Positions 1 to 6,341 of a stretch of DNA of 6,577 nucleotides are shown here, one piece after another; the stretch's first letter is position 1; each line of letters starts with the position of its first letter. A program made the translations under genes and the position numbers. Source of the DNA: an uncultured Achromobacter sp. (GTDB taxonomy: Bacteria; Pseudomonadota; Gammaproteobacteria; Burkholderiales; Burkholderiaceae_B). The notes below the pieces were generated by a model. The model was not told where the DNA came from. It made no database searches and saw only the letters and a list, made by a program, of their open reading frames with translations. The DNA lies in NCBI GenBank assembly GCA_913775005.1, contig CAJYKY010000007.1:1-6577 (forward strand). Reading direction: 5' to 3'.

Positions 1-262
1 TGTAGGTCTTGCCGTCGGGGCTGATGTCGACGGACTTGGCCAGCAGCGGGCGCACCTCGGCATCTTCGCCATAGGCGACCAGGCCTTCGACGATGTGCAG
101 CACCACCGCGTCGCTATTGCTGTCGCGGTTCACGCCGGGTTCGGTCGAGCGGATGTCGGCCGTCAGCGAAATACGCAGCGGCGGGGCGGACTGCGCAAGG
201 GCAGCGCTGGCCATGCCGGTCAGCGCCAGCGCCACCGCGGCGCTCAATTGATTCGGTGTCAT
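1..262 (-). CDS. Family-5 ABC transporter solute-binding protein (DppA/OppA-like), N-terminal part only
   Basis: The first 87 codons of a periplasmic binding protein are present; the rest lies beyond the left edge. Translation begins MTPNQLSAAVALALTG and has a hydrophobic stretch followed by a likely signal peptidase I site after ASAALA (cleavage about A23/Q24). The mature start reads PPLRISLTADIRSTEPGVNR, then VVLHIVEGLVAYGEDAEVRPLLAKS and SPDGKTY. This is the classic SBP_bac_5 opening (LR.....D...LDP-like, E.L......G...P.LA.SW....DGKTY). Such proteins deliver di- or oligopeptides, or other ligands such as nickel or heme, to an ABC permease. GAGGAAG sits just before the ATG and supports the start. 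The signal peptide lacks a basic residue in its N-region, which is unusual. It follows the C45 gene by 35 bases, so co-transcription is likely; permease and ATPase genes would be expected further left. Confidence 0.88.
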   Translation of the reverse strand, partial: MTPNQLSAAVALALTGMASAALAQSAPPLRISLTADIRSTEPGVNRDSNSDAVVLHIVEGLVAYGEDAEVRPLLAKSVDISPDGKTY

Positions 263-267
263 TGATA

Positions 268-274
268 CTTCCTC
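268..274 (-). promoter_or_regulatory. Ribosome binding site of the solute-binding protein gene
   Basis: GAGGAAG on the minus strand, with its GAGGA core 7 bases from the ATG at 260-262, is a good Shine-Dalgarno. It establishes the start of a gene too truncated here to be judged by length. It lies in the 35-base gap after the acyltransferase stop, where no terminator hairpin is visible. Confidence 0.7.
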
Positions 275-297
275 GGATGGCGCGGGCGCGTCGCGGT

Positions 298-1434
298 TCA
301 GGCGGCGGCCAGCAGTTCAGGTTCGGCAGTCAGGCTGTAGCGCGTGAACGTGCGATTCAGCGCGGGCAGCGGCGCGACTTCCATCAGGCCCGCTGCCGGC
401 TCCATCACCACCATGGCCACCGTTGCCGACAGATTGTCGTGACTGCCGGGGCGCGGCGGGCGGCAGACGGAATAGGGCGTGCCGAAGTCATCGAACAAGG
501 CGCGCTTCAGATCTTCACGGGTCAGTTGCTGCTTTTCATTGAGCAGGCGGCGCACGCGCCAGTCGCGATACGCGCTTTCCGGCGTGCTGGCGCGGCCCGT
601 GTCGCGCAGCTTGGACAGCGCCACTTCGCTGCCCCAGTGGTTGGCGTGCACGATCAGGTCATCGCTGCCCGGGTAGATGGGGAAGGCTTCATCGGTGGTG
701 CATTCGTAGTCCACGCCGAAACCGGCGGCCATGCCCAGCATGATGTTGTTCGAGCAGGACTTGGCGGTGGTGGCCACGGCCTTGATGGCCAGCGCGAAAT
801 GCTGTTGTTCCAGCACCTTGCGGCGGATCAGCGACAGCGGCACGCCCAGTTGGCGGAAGTCACGGTCCGACTCCAGGTAGTTGGCGGTGATGGACACGCC
901 CGCGCTATTCAAGCCGCTGCGCGCCAGGCCGCCGGCTTCGACGAAGGTCAGGATGTCCGGGCCATTGTCATTGCGCACGCGCAGCACGATGGCGGTGTCG
1001 GCGCATTCGGCGCGCCAGTCCCAGTTCTGGCCGTGGATCAGGTTGCCGTTGGCCGACCGCGTGGGCAGGATCAGCGCGCCGGTGCAGCCGTCGCCGGGTT
1101 CCAGTTCAGCGGCCTTCTTCTTTTCGGCGCGGGCCTTGGCGACGACTTCGGTGCGCGCGTTCACCATCACGATGTCTTCGAACGGCACGTCGGCGCCGGC
1201 GGCAATGCCGCGCATCTCTTCCAGATAGTGCGGCGCGAAGTTTTCGATTTCGCGCGCAAAGTGGGCGATGAGCTGCGTGCGCGCCATGGCGTCATAGCCC
1301 AGCTCGACCAGCGTCTGGCCATACATGGCGGCGCTTTTGCGCACGCGGCTGGCGGCTTGCTGGCCATACGAGCGGCCGCGGGCTTCTGGCGTGCCGGAAA
1401 CCGATACGAAGGGAAATTGTGTGGTCTGGGTCAT
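298..1434 (-). CDS. C45-family Ntn-hydrolase: acyl-CoA:6-aminopenicillanic acid acyltransferase-like amidase/peptidase
   Basis: This 378-residue protein looks like the precursor of a self-processing N-terminal-nucleophile enzyme. The family includes the fungal isopenicillin N acyltransferase and many bacterial homologues of unknown substrate that hydrolyse or transfer acyl groups on amides. Landmarks are an N-terminal PFVSVSGTPEARGRSYGQQ region (8-26), NARTE (92-96), and GDGCTG (114-119), where autocleavage before Cys117 would expose the nucleophile. HGQNWDW (134-140), SNN (228-230) and HANHW (263-267) follow, all typical of C45. No signal peptide is seen, so a cytoplasmic location is likely. 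The start is well fixed: the upstream frame reaches a TAG at 1489-1491 with no ATG, GTG or TTG between, and the next internal Met (37) would delete the conserved N-terminal region. No clear Shine-Dalgarno precedes it. It lies 35 bases before a peptide-type solute-binding protein in the same direction, suggesting it acts on imported peptides or acylated amines. A role in beta-lactam chemistry is possible but unproven. Confidence 0.9.
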   Translation of the reverse strand: MTQTTQFPFVSVSGTPEARGRSYGQQAASRVRKSAAMYGQTLVELGYDAMARTQLIAHFAREIENFAPHYLEEMRGIAAGADVPFEDIVMVNARTEVVAKARAEKKKAAELEPGDGCTGALILPTRSANGNLIHGQNWDWRAECADTAIVLRVRNDNGPDILTFVEAGGLARSGLNSAGVSITANYLESDRDFRQLGVPLSLIRRKVLEQQHFALAIKAVATTAKSCSNNIMLGMAAGFGVDYECTTDEAFPIYPGSDDLIVHANHWGSEVALSKLRDTGRASTPESAYRDWRVRRLLNEKQQLTREDLKRALFDDFGTPYSVCRPPRPGSHDNLSATVAMVVMEPAAGLMEVAPLPALNRTFTRYSLTAEPELLAAA

Positions 1435-1487
1435 GGACGAGTAGGCGGCGGCGTGCCGCGCAGGCGAAGAAAAAGTCGGAGGGGTTT

Positions 1488-1515
1488 GCTATGGAATGGG
1501 CAACCAATATGACAA
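1488..1515 (-). promoter_or_regulatory. Weak sigma-70-like promoter candidate for the acyltransferase unit
   Basis: On the minus strand TTGTCA (1510-1515, five of six to the -35 consensus) is separated by 16 bases from CATAGC (1488-1493, three of six to the -10 consensus). Transcription would begin near 1481, giving a leader of roughly 45-50 bases. The site lies in the only AT-rich stretch between the terminator and the next gene, where a promoter is required. The -10 match is poor, so the location is tentative. Confidence 0.25.
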
Positions 1516-1545
1516 AAATGTTAGCTTATTTTGGCGCCAATATTG
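1504..1545. promoter_or_regulatory. Possible operator: palindrome plus repeated CCAATAT in AT-rich island
   Basis: Within the intergenic gap the plus strand carries a perfect 10-base palindrome TTGGCGCCAA at 1531-1540, an overlapping 8-base palindrome CAATATTG at 1538-1545, and the heptamer CCAATAT twice (1504-1510 and 1537-1543). The two copies start 33 bases apart, about three helical turns. They flank or overlap the candidate -35 region of the acyltransferase promoter, so binding of a regulator here is plausible. No particular regulator family can be named. Confidence 0.25.
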
Positions 1546-1582
1546 CTCAGGGTTTACCCAGTAGCGATGGGCAGGCGGAATG

Positions 1583-1616
1583 AAAAAGGCTCCAGCGCAT
1601 CAGCGGCGGAGCCTTT
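1583..1616 (-). terminator. Rho-independent terminator of the efflux operon
   Basis: On the minus strand a perfect inverted repeat AAAGGCTCC / GGAGCCTTT encloses a 16-base centre in which CGC and GCG can extend the pairing around a TGAT loop. The 3' arm runs into five T residues, as expected of an intrinsic terminator. It begins 49 bases after the outer-membrane factor stop, so it probably ends the efflux transcript. On the plus strand only three T residues follow the stem, so it reads mainly in the minus direction. It separates the efflux operon from the acyltransferase unit. Confidence 0.85.
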
Positions 1617-1665
1617 GAAGACAGGGCGGGCTTCGGCACTCATGCGCAGAAGCCTGTGGGTGCCG

Positions 1666-3174
1666 TCAGCGCTGCTGCGCCACCACCTCCGGCGCGCTTG
1701 CCGGCGACCCCATGGCCTGGAACAGCGCCGCCGTCTCGGTCAGCCGGGCATTGGCGTATTCCAGTTCGCGCAGCCGCGCCGCCACGTAATGCTGTTCGGC
1801 CGCGAAGGCCGTGTACGGGGCCAGCGCGCCCAGCCGGACGCGGCTGGCGGTGTTGCGATAGGACTGCTCGGCCGCGCGGCGTGAGGATTCGGCCGACGCC
1901 AAAGCCTGGCCATCTGCATCCAGCCGCGCCAAGGTGTCGGCCACGTCTTTGAATGCTGTCAGCACGGTCTGTTTGTATTGCAGCACTGACGCCTCATAGC
2001 GTTCCTTCGCCGCGCGGCGTTCCGCCAGCAGCGCGCCGCCGTGGAAGATCGGCTGCGTCAGTGATGCGCCGATCGCCCAGATTGAGCCCGCGCCCGAGAC
2101 GGCGGCGGGCCAGCTGAAGCCGCCCTGGCCCATCGAGGCCGACAAGGACAGGCTGGGGAACAGCTGCGCGGTGGCCACGCCGACATCCGCCGCGGCGGCT
2201 TGCACCACTTCACCCGCCACAAGAATGTCGGGGCGCGAGGCCAGCAACTCAGACGGCACCACCACCGGCACGGCGGCAGGCACGGCAAGCTGGCTGAACG
2301 CCAGATCGTCCGGTGCCTGATCGGGGCTGCGGCCCAGCAGCACGGCCAGCGCATGGCGCGTGGCCTGCCATTGCGCGCGCAGGCCGGGCAGCGATGCCTC
2401 CAGCGTGGCGGCGTCCTGGTCCGAGTCCAGCGCATCGTTCTGCGAGGCGGATCCTAATTCGTAGCGGCGCTGCGTATCGCGCGCCACCTGCCGTAGCAGC
2501 ACGACCTGCTTTTCCGTCAGCGCCACGCGTTCGGCCAGCGACGCCGACGTAATGGCGCCGGTGACGATATTGCCGGCCAATGAACGCCGCGCGGACTCCA
2601 GCTGGAACGCCTGCTGTTGCACCTGTGCGCCCAGCGACGCGTTCGCAAAGCGCGCCGCGCCGAACAGATCCAGATCGTAGGTGGCCTGGATCTGCCCCGT
2701 GAAGACGTTGTACAGCGCCGTCGGCTGCGGCAGGTTCGGCATGGTCAGCGCGCGGTTGCGCGTGCCCTTGGCGCCCGCATCCACCGACGGCAACAGCGAC
2801 GAATTGACCTGCGCGCGCAGCTGTTCGCGCGCACCGGCCAGGTTGCGTTCGGCGGCCGCCAGGTCGGGGCTGTTGGCCAGGCCTTCTTCCACCAGCGCGT
2901 TGAGCGCGTCGGAGTTATAGCGCTTCCACCACTGCGGCACCGGGCGGGCGCCTTGTTCAAAGCGTTGCGCAACACCGCCTGCTTCCGCGCTGGCAGATGG
3001 CGTGGGTTCCACGCCGTAGCTTGCGGGCGAGGCCACCTGCGGCGCGCTGCCGTCCGGTGCGAAGGCGCATGCGCTCAGCACCAGCAGCAATGGCAGCGCC
3101 AAGGGCAACATGATGCGTGGCGCGGGCGATTGGCCGGCAGTGCGCGGGGCGTTGCGAGCGAATAACGTTTTCAT
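1666..3174 (-). CDS. NodT/OprM-family RND efflux outer-membrane factor lipoprotein
   Basis: This 502-residue protein is a trimeric outer-membrane channel subunit that would complete the efflux complex with the two genes before it. A lipoprotein signal peptide is visible: a basic N-region (K2, R7, R11, R20), a hydrophobic core 22-34, and lipobox LSAC with Cys36 as the lipidation site. The mature part has two OEP repeats, about residues 80-280 and 305-490. Family landmarks are YDLDLFG (166-172), LLASRPDI (310-317), ATAQLFPSLSL (334-344), QPIFHGG (374-380) and the ending ALFQAMGS (483-490). The ATG at 3174 lies 2 bases after the permease stop and is preceded by GAGGAG at 7 bases spacing. The next Met (22) would remove the basic N-region, so the first start is preferred. 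The gene is followed by a terminator about 50 bases downstream. Type I secretion TolC is less likely, because TolC lacks a lipobox. Family certain; substrate unknown. Confidence 0.95.
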   Translation of the reverse strand: MKTLFARNAPRTAGQSPAPRIMLPLALPLLLVLSACAFAPDGSAPQVASPASYGVEPTPSASAEAGGVAQRFEQGARPVPQWWKRYNSDALNALVEEGLANSPDLAAAERNLAGAREQLRAQVNSSLLPSVDAGAKGTRNRALTMPNLPQPTALYNVFTGQIQATYDLDLFGAARFANASLGAQVQQQAFQLESARRSLAGNIVTGAITSASLAERVALTEKQVVLLRQVARDTQRRYELGSASQNDALDSDQDAATLEASLPGLRAQWQATRHALAVLLGRSPDQAPDDLAFSQLAVPAAVPVVVPSELLASRPDILVAGEVVQAAAADVGVATAQLFPSLSLSASMGQGGFSWPAAVSGAGSIWAIGASLTQPIFHGGALLAERRAAKERYEASVLQYKQTVLTAFKDVADTLARLDADGQALASAESSRRAAEQSYRNTASRVRLGALAPYTAFAAEQHYVAARLRELEYANARLTETAALFQAMGSPASAPEVVAQQR

Positions 3175-3176
3175 CG

Positions 3177-6100
3177 TCAGGCTCCTCGTTCCAGCGTATC
3201 GCCGGCATTGGCGCCGGGCGGCACGCCTTCGGGTTCGTCGCGTTCGTCATGGCGCACGCGGAACCAGGCGGCATACAAGGCGGGCAGGAAGAACAGCGTC
3301 AGCACCGTGGCGCTGGTGATGCCGCCCATCAAGGCGGTGGCCATCGGCCCGAAGAAGTTGCTGCGCAGCAGCGGGATCAGCGCCAGCACGGCAGCGGCGG
3401 CCGTCAGCACGATGGGGCGGAAGCGCCGCGCCGTGGCGCCCACGATGGCATCCACGCGCTTGTGGCCGTTCCGGATGTCCTGCTCGATCTGGTCCACCAG
3501 AATCACCGAGTTGCGCATGATGATGCCGAACATGGCAATGACGCCCAGCATGGCCACAAAGCCGAACGGCTTGCCAAACAGCAGCAGCGCCGCCACCACG
3601 CCGATCAGGCCCAGCGGCGCGGTCAGCACCACCATCATCACGCGGGCGAAGCTTTGCAGCTGCACCATCAGCAATGTCAGCACGGCGACCGCCATCAGCG
3701 GCATCTGCGCATTGATCGACGACTGCCCCTTGGCGCTTTCTTCCACCGGGCCGCCCACTTCAATGCGGTAGCCCACCGGCAGTTCGGCGCGCAGCTTGTT
3801 CAGTTCTTTGTCGATGGCGTGGGTCACGTCGATACCTTGCGAGCCGCTGGTCACATCGGCCTGCACGGTGATGGTGGGCTGGCGGTCGCGTTCCCAGATG
3901 ACGCCGTATTCCAGGTCGTAGCGCACCTGGCCCAGGCTGCCCAGCGGCACGGGGCCGTTGGCGGTGGGCATCGCCATGGTGGCCAGGCGGGCCGGGTCGA
4001 CGCGTTCATCGCGCGGCGCGCGCAGGTTGACGTTGATTAGCTTGTCGCGTTCGCGGTATTGCGTCACCGTGTAGCCCGACAGCGTCATCGCCAGAAAATC
4101 AGAGATATCGCTGGAACTGACGCCCAGCTCGCGCGCCTTTTGCTGGTCGATCTCAAAGCGCACCGACCGCTCCGACGGCTCGTCCCAATCAAACTGCACA
4201 TTCACCGAGCGCTTGTCCGCGCGCACCTGCGCAGCGACTTTCTCGGCCACGGCGCGCACGTCCGGAATCTTGTCGCCGCTGACGCGGAACTGCACCTGAT
4301 AGCCCACGGGCGGGCCGTTTTCCAAACGCGACAAGCGCGTGCGCGCCGCCGGGAATTGGTCGCGCAGCATGGGTTCCAGCCATTGCGCGAGCTTCTCGCG
4401 GTCTTCGACCGAGTGCGTGGTGACGACCAGTTGCGCGAAGTTGGGCGTGGCCAGCTGCTGATCCAGCGGCAGATAGAAGCGCGGCGCGCCCGTGCCGACG
4501 AAGCTGACGGAGTGATCGATCTCGGGGCGGCCGTCCAGCGCCTTTTCCAGGCGTTCGACCTGGCGCAGCGTGGCGGCGAACGACGCGCCTTCCTGCAAGC
4601 GCACATCCACCAGCAGTTCGGTGCGATCCGAGCTGGGAAAGAATTGCTGCGGCACCAGCTTGAAGCCTGCCATCGACACCACGAAGATCAGCACAGTACC
4701 CGCCAGCACCCAAAACCGGCGGTCCACGCACCAGGCCACCCACCCGCGCAGGCGCTGGTAGAAGCGGGTGTTGTAGATGTCGTGCTCGTGGTCGTCAGGC
4801 AGATGCGCTTCGCGCTTGCGTTCGGGCAACAGGCGATAGCCCAGCAGCGGAATCAGCACCACGGCGGCGAACCACGACGTGATCAGCGCAATGGCCGATA
4901 CCTGAAAGATCGACCGCGTGTATTCACCGGTGCTGGACTTGGCCAGCGCAATCGGCAGAAATCCTGCCACGGTGACCAGCGTGCCGGTCAGCATGGGGAA
5001 GGCGGTGCTGGTGTAGGCGTAGGCGGCTGCGCGCGCGCGGCTCCAGCCCTGTTCCAGTTTCACCGACATCATTTCCACGGCGATGATGGCGTCGTCTACC
5101 AGCAAGCCCAACGCCAGCACCAGCGTGCCTAGCGAGACCTTGTGCAGGCCGATGCCGAACATGTCCATGAACAGCGCCGTCACCGCCAGCACGACGGGGA
5201 TGGAAATCACCACCACCATGCCCGTGCGCAAGCCCAGCGACACCAGGCTGACGATCAGCACGATGGCCACGGCTTCCGCCACGGACCGCAGGAAGTCATC
5301 CACCGAATGCGATACCGCCTGCGGCATGCTGGACACTTCCGTCAGCGTCAGGCCGGCAGGCAGTTGCGCCTTCAGCTTTTCGAACGTGGTGCCCAGCGAC
5401 TTGCCCAGCCGCACCACGTCCTGGCCCGGCTGCATCGTGATGCCGATGCCCAGCACCGGCTTGCCGCCCACGCGCATCTGGTCCACCGGCGGGTCTTCAT
5501 AGCCGCGATGAATCGTGGCGATATCCCCAAGCCGGATCGACTTTCCGTTCACTCGGATCAGCGTGTCCGCCAGTGCGCGGCTGTTTTCAAACTGCCCGGA
5601 GGGGCGCACGAAGATGCGGTCGTCGGCGGTGGTCAGCGTGCCGGCGCCGGTTACGGCGTTCTGCGAGTTGATCGCCTGCGCGATCTGCTGCGGCGTCACG
5701 CCCAGCCGGGTCAGCTGCGTGTTCGAGATCTCGACATAGATGTGTTCGGCCGGGTCGGCAAAGTAATCCACCTTGGCCACGCCCGGCACGCGCAGCAGCA
5801 CCGTGCGCAACGAGTCTGCGTAGTCATGCAGCTGCGCCGCCGAAAAGCCGTCGCCCTGCAAGGTGTAGATGTTGGTGTAGACGTCGCCGAATTCGTCATT
5901 GAAGAACGGCCCCTGCACGCCTTGCGGCAAGGTGGCCTGGATGTCGCCCACCTTCTTGCGCACCTGATACCACTGCTCGGCCACCGTGCTGGCGGGCGCG
6001 GAATCTTTCATGGTGTAGAAGATCAGCGATTCGCCCGGCCGCGAATAGCTGCGCAGGAAGTCCGTGTTGGCGGTCTCCTGAAGCTTCTTGCCAATGCGGT

Positions 6101-6341
6101 CGGTGACTTGCTCCTGCATCTGCTGCGCGGTGGCGCCCGGCCACAAGGTCTTGATGACCATGACGCGGAACGTGAAGGGCGGGTCTTCGGATTGCGCCAG
6201 CTTCGAATACGACAGCACGCCGAACAGCGTGATCAACGTGATGATGAAGATCACCAGCGGCTGGTGCCGGAGCGCCCAGGCCGACAGGTTGAACTTGCCT
6301 TCGTCGTGATGCTGGCCCGGACCTTGATCCGTGGCGCTCAT
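3177..6341 (-). CDS. RND efflux transporter permease subunit (HAE/AcrB superfamily, TriC-like)
   Basis: This is a full-length 1054-residue inner-membrane proton-driven export pump, a normal length for the family. Predicted layout: TM1 about residues 28-45; first periplasmic porter loop 46-345; TM2-TM6 about 351-500; a cytoplasmic linker; TM7 543-560; second porter loop 561-878; TM8-TM12 about 880-1025; then a short acidic cytoplasmic tail. TM4 contains GLLVDDAIIAVE with the paired proton-relay aspartates D416 and D417 (equivalent to AcrB D407/D408). This fits drug/amphiphile pumps rather than CzcA-type metal pumps, which have a different TM4 motif. TM10 reads IIMRNSVILVDQ, so Arg943 occupies the position of AcrB Lys940. 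The N-terminal FNLSAWALRHQ and QSEDPPFTF and the porter motif GPFFNDEFGDVY resemble TriC of Pseudomonas aeruginosa (from memory, not aligned). The ATG overlaps the adaptor stop, with GAGGA 9 bases upstream. Drug, solvent, biocide or lipid export are all possible; the substrate cannot be read from sequence. Confidence 0.96.
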   Translation of the reverse strand: MSATDQGPGQHHDEGKFNLSAWALRHQPLVIFIITLITLFGVLSYSKLAQSEDPPFTFRVMVIKTLWPGATAQQMQEQVTDRIGKKLQETANTDFLRSYSRPGESLIFYTMKDSAPASTVAEQWYQVRKKVGDIQATLPQGVQGPFFNDEFGDVYTNIYTLQGDGFSAAQLHDYADSLRTVLLRVPGVAKVDYFADPAEHIYVEISNTQLTRLGVTPQQIAQAINSQNAVTGAGTLTTADDRIFVRPSGQFENSRALADTLIRVNGKSIRLGDIATIHRGYEDPPVDQMRVGGKPVLGIGITMQPGQDVVRLGKSLGTTFEKLKAQLPAGLTLTEVSSMPQAVSHSVDDFLRSVAEAVAIVLIVSLVSLGLRTGMVVVISIPVVLAVTALFMDMFGIGLHKVSLGTLVLALGLLVDDAIIAVEMMSVKLEQGWSRARAAAYAYTSTAFPMLTGTLVTVAGFLPIALAKSSTGEYTRSIFQVSAIALITSWFAAVVLIPLLGYRLLPERKREAHLPDDHEHDIYNTRFYQRLRGWVAWCVDRRFWVLAGTVLIFVVSMAGFKLVPQQFFPSSDRTELLVDVRLQEGASFAATLRQVERLEKALDGRPEIDHSVSFVGTGAPRFYLPLDQQLATPNFAQLVVTTHSVEDREKLAQWLEPMLRDQFPAARTRLSRLENGPPVGYQVQFRVSGDKIPDVRAVAEKVAAQVRADKRSVNVQFDWDEPSERSVRFEIDQQKARELGVSSSDISDFLAMTLSGYTVTQYRERDKLINVNLRAPRDERVDPARLATMAMPTANGPVPLGSLGQVRYDLEYGVIWERDRQPTITVQADVTSGSQGIDVTHAIDKELNKLRAELPVGYRIEVGGPVEESAKGQSSINAQMPLMAVAVLTLLMVQLQSFARVMMVVLTAPLGLIGVVAALLLFGKPFGFVAMLGVIAMFGIIMRNSVILVDQIEQDIRNGHKRVDAIVGATARRFRPIVLTAAAAVLALIPLLRSNFFGPMATALMGGITSATVLTLFFLPALYAAWFRVRHDERDEPEGVPPGANAGDTLERGA
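3182..3187 (-). promoter_or_regulatory. Ribosome binding site of the outer-membrane factor gene
   Basis: A strong GAGGAG on the minus strand lies 7 bases before the ATG at 3174 and overlaps the last codons of the permease. It fixes the chosen start and fits a coupled operon with a 2-base intergenic gap. Confidence 0.7.

Noticed and set aside
256..1512. A 418-codon plus-strand open frame covering the whole acyltransferase gene, longer than that gene itself
   Set aside because: Its translation is a His/Gln/Arg/Ala/Gly-rich string without family motifs and lies antisense to a gene with a complete set of C45 motifs. It is the expected shadow of GC-rich codon periodicity.
1583..1616. Terminator acting in both directions
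   Set aside because: The plus-strand 3' arm is followed by only TTT then GAAG, and no plus-strand gene ends there, so only the minus direction is supported.
1531..1884. Plus-strand 117-codon frame starting in the intergenic region
   Set aside because: It runs through the terminator hairpin and antisense to the end of the outer-membrane factor, has no ribosome binding site of note and no recognisable domain.
3117..5132. Two further long plus-strand frames (307 and 357 codons) antisense to the permease
   Set aside because: They show the same His/Gln/Arg-rich shadow composition, have no recognisable motif, and are opposite conserved transmembrane and porter segments of the pump.
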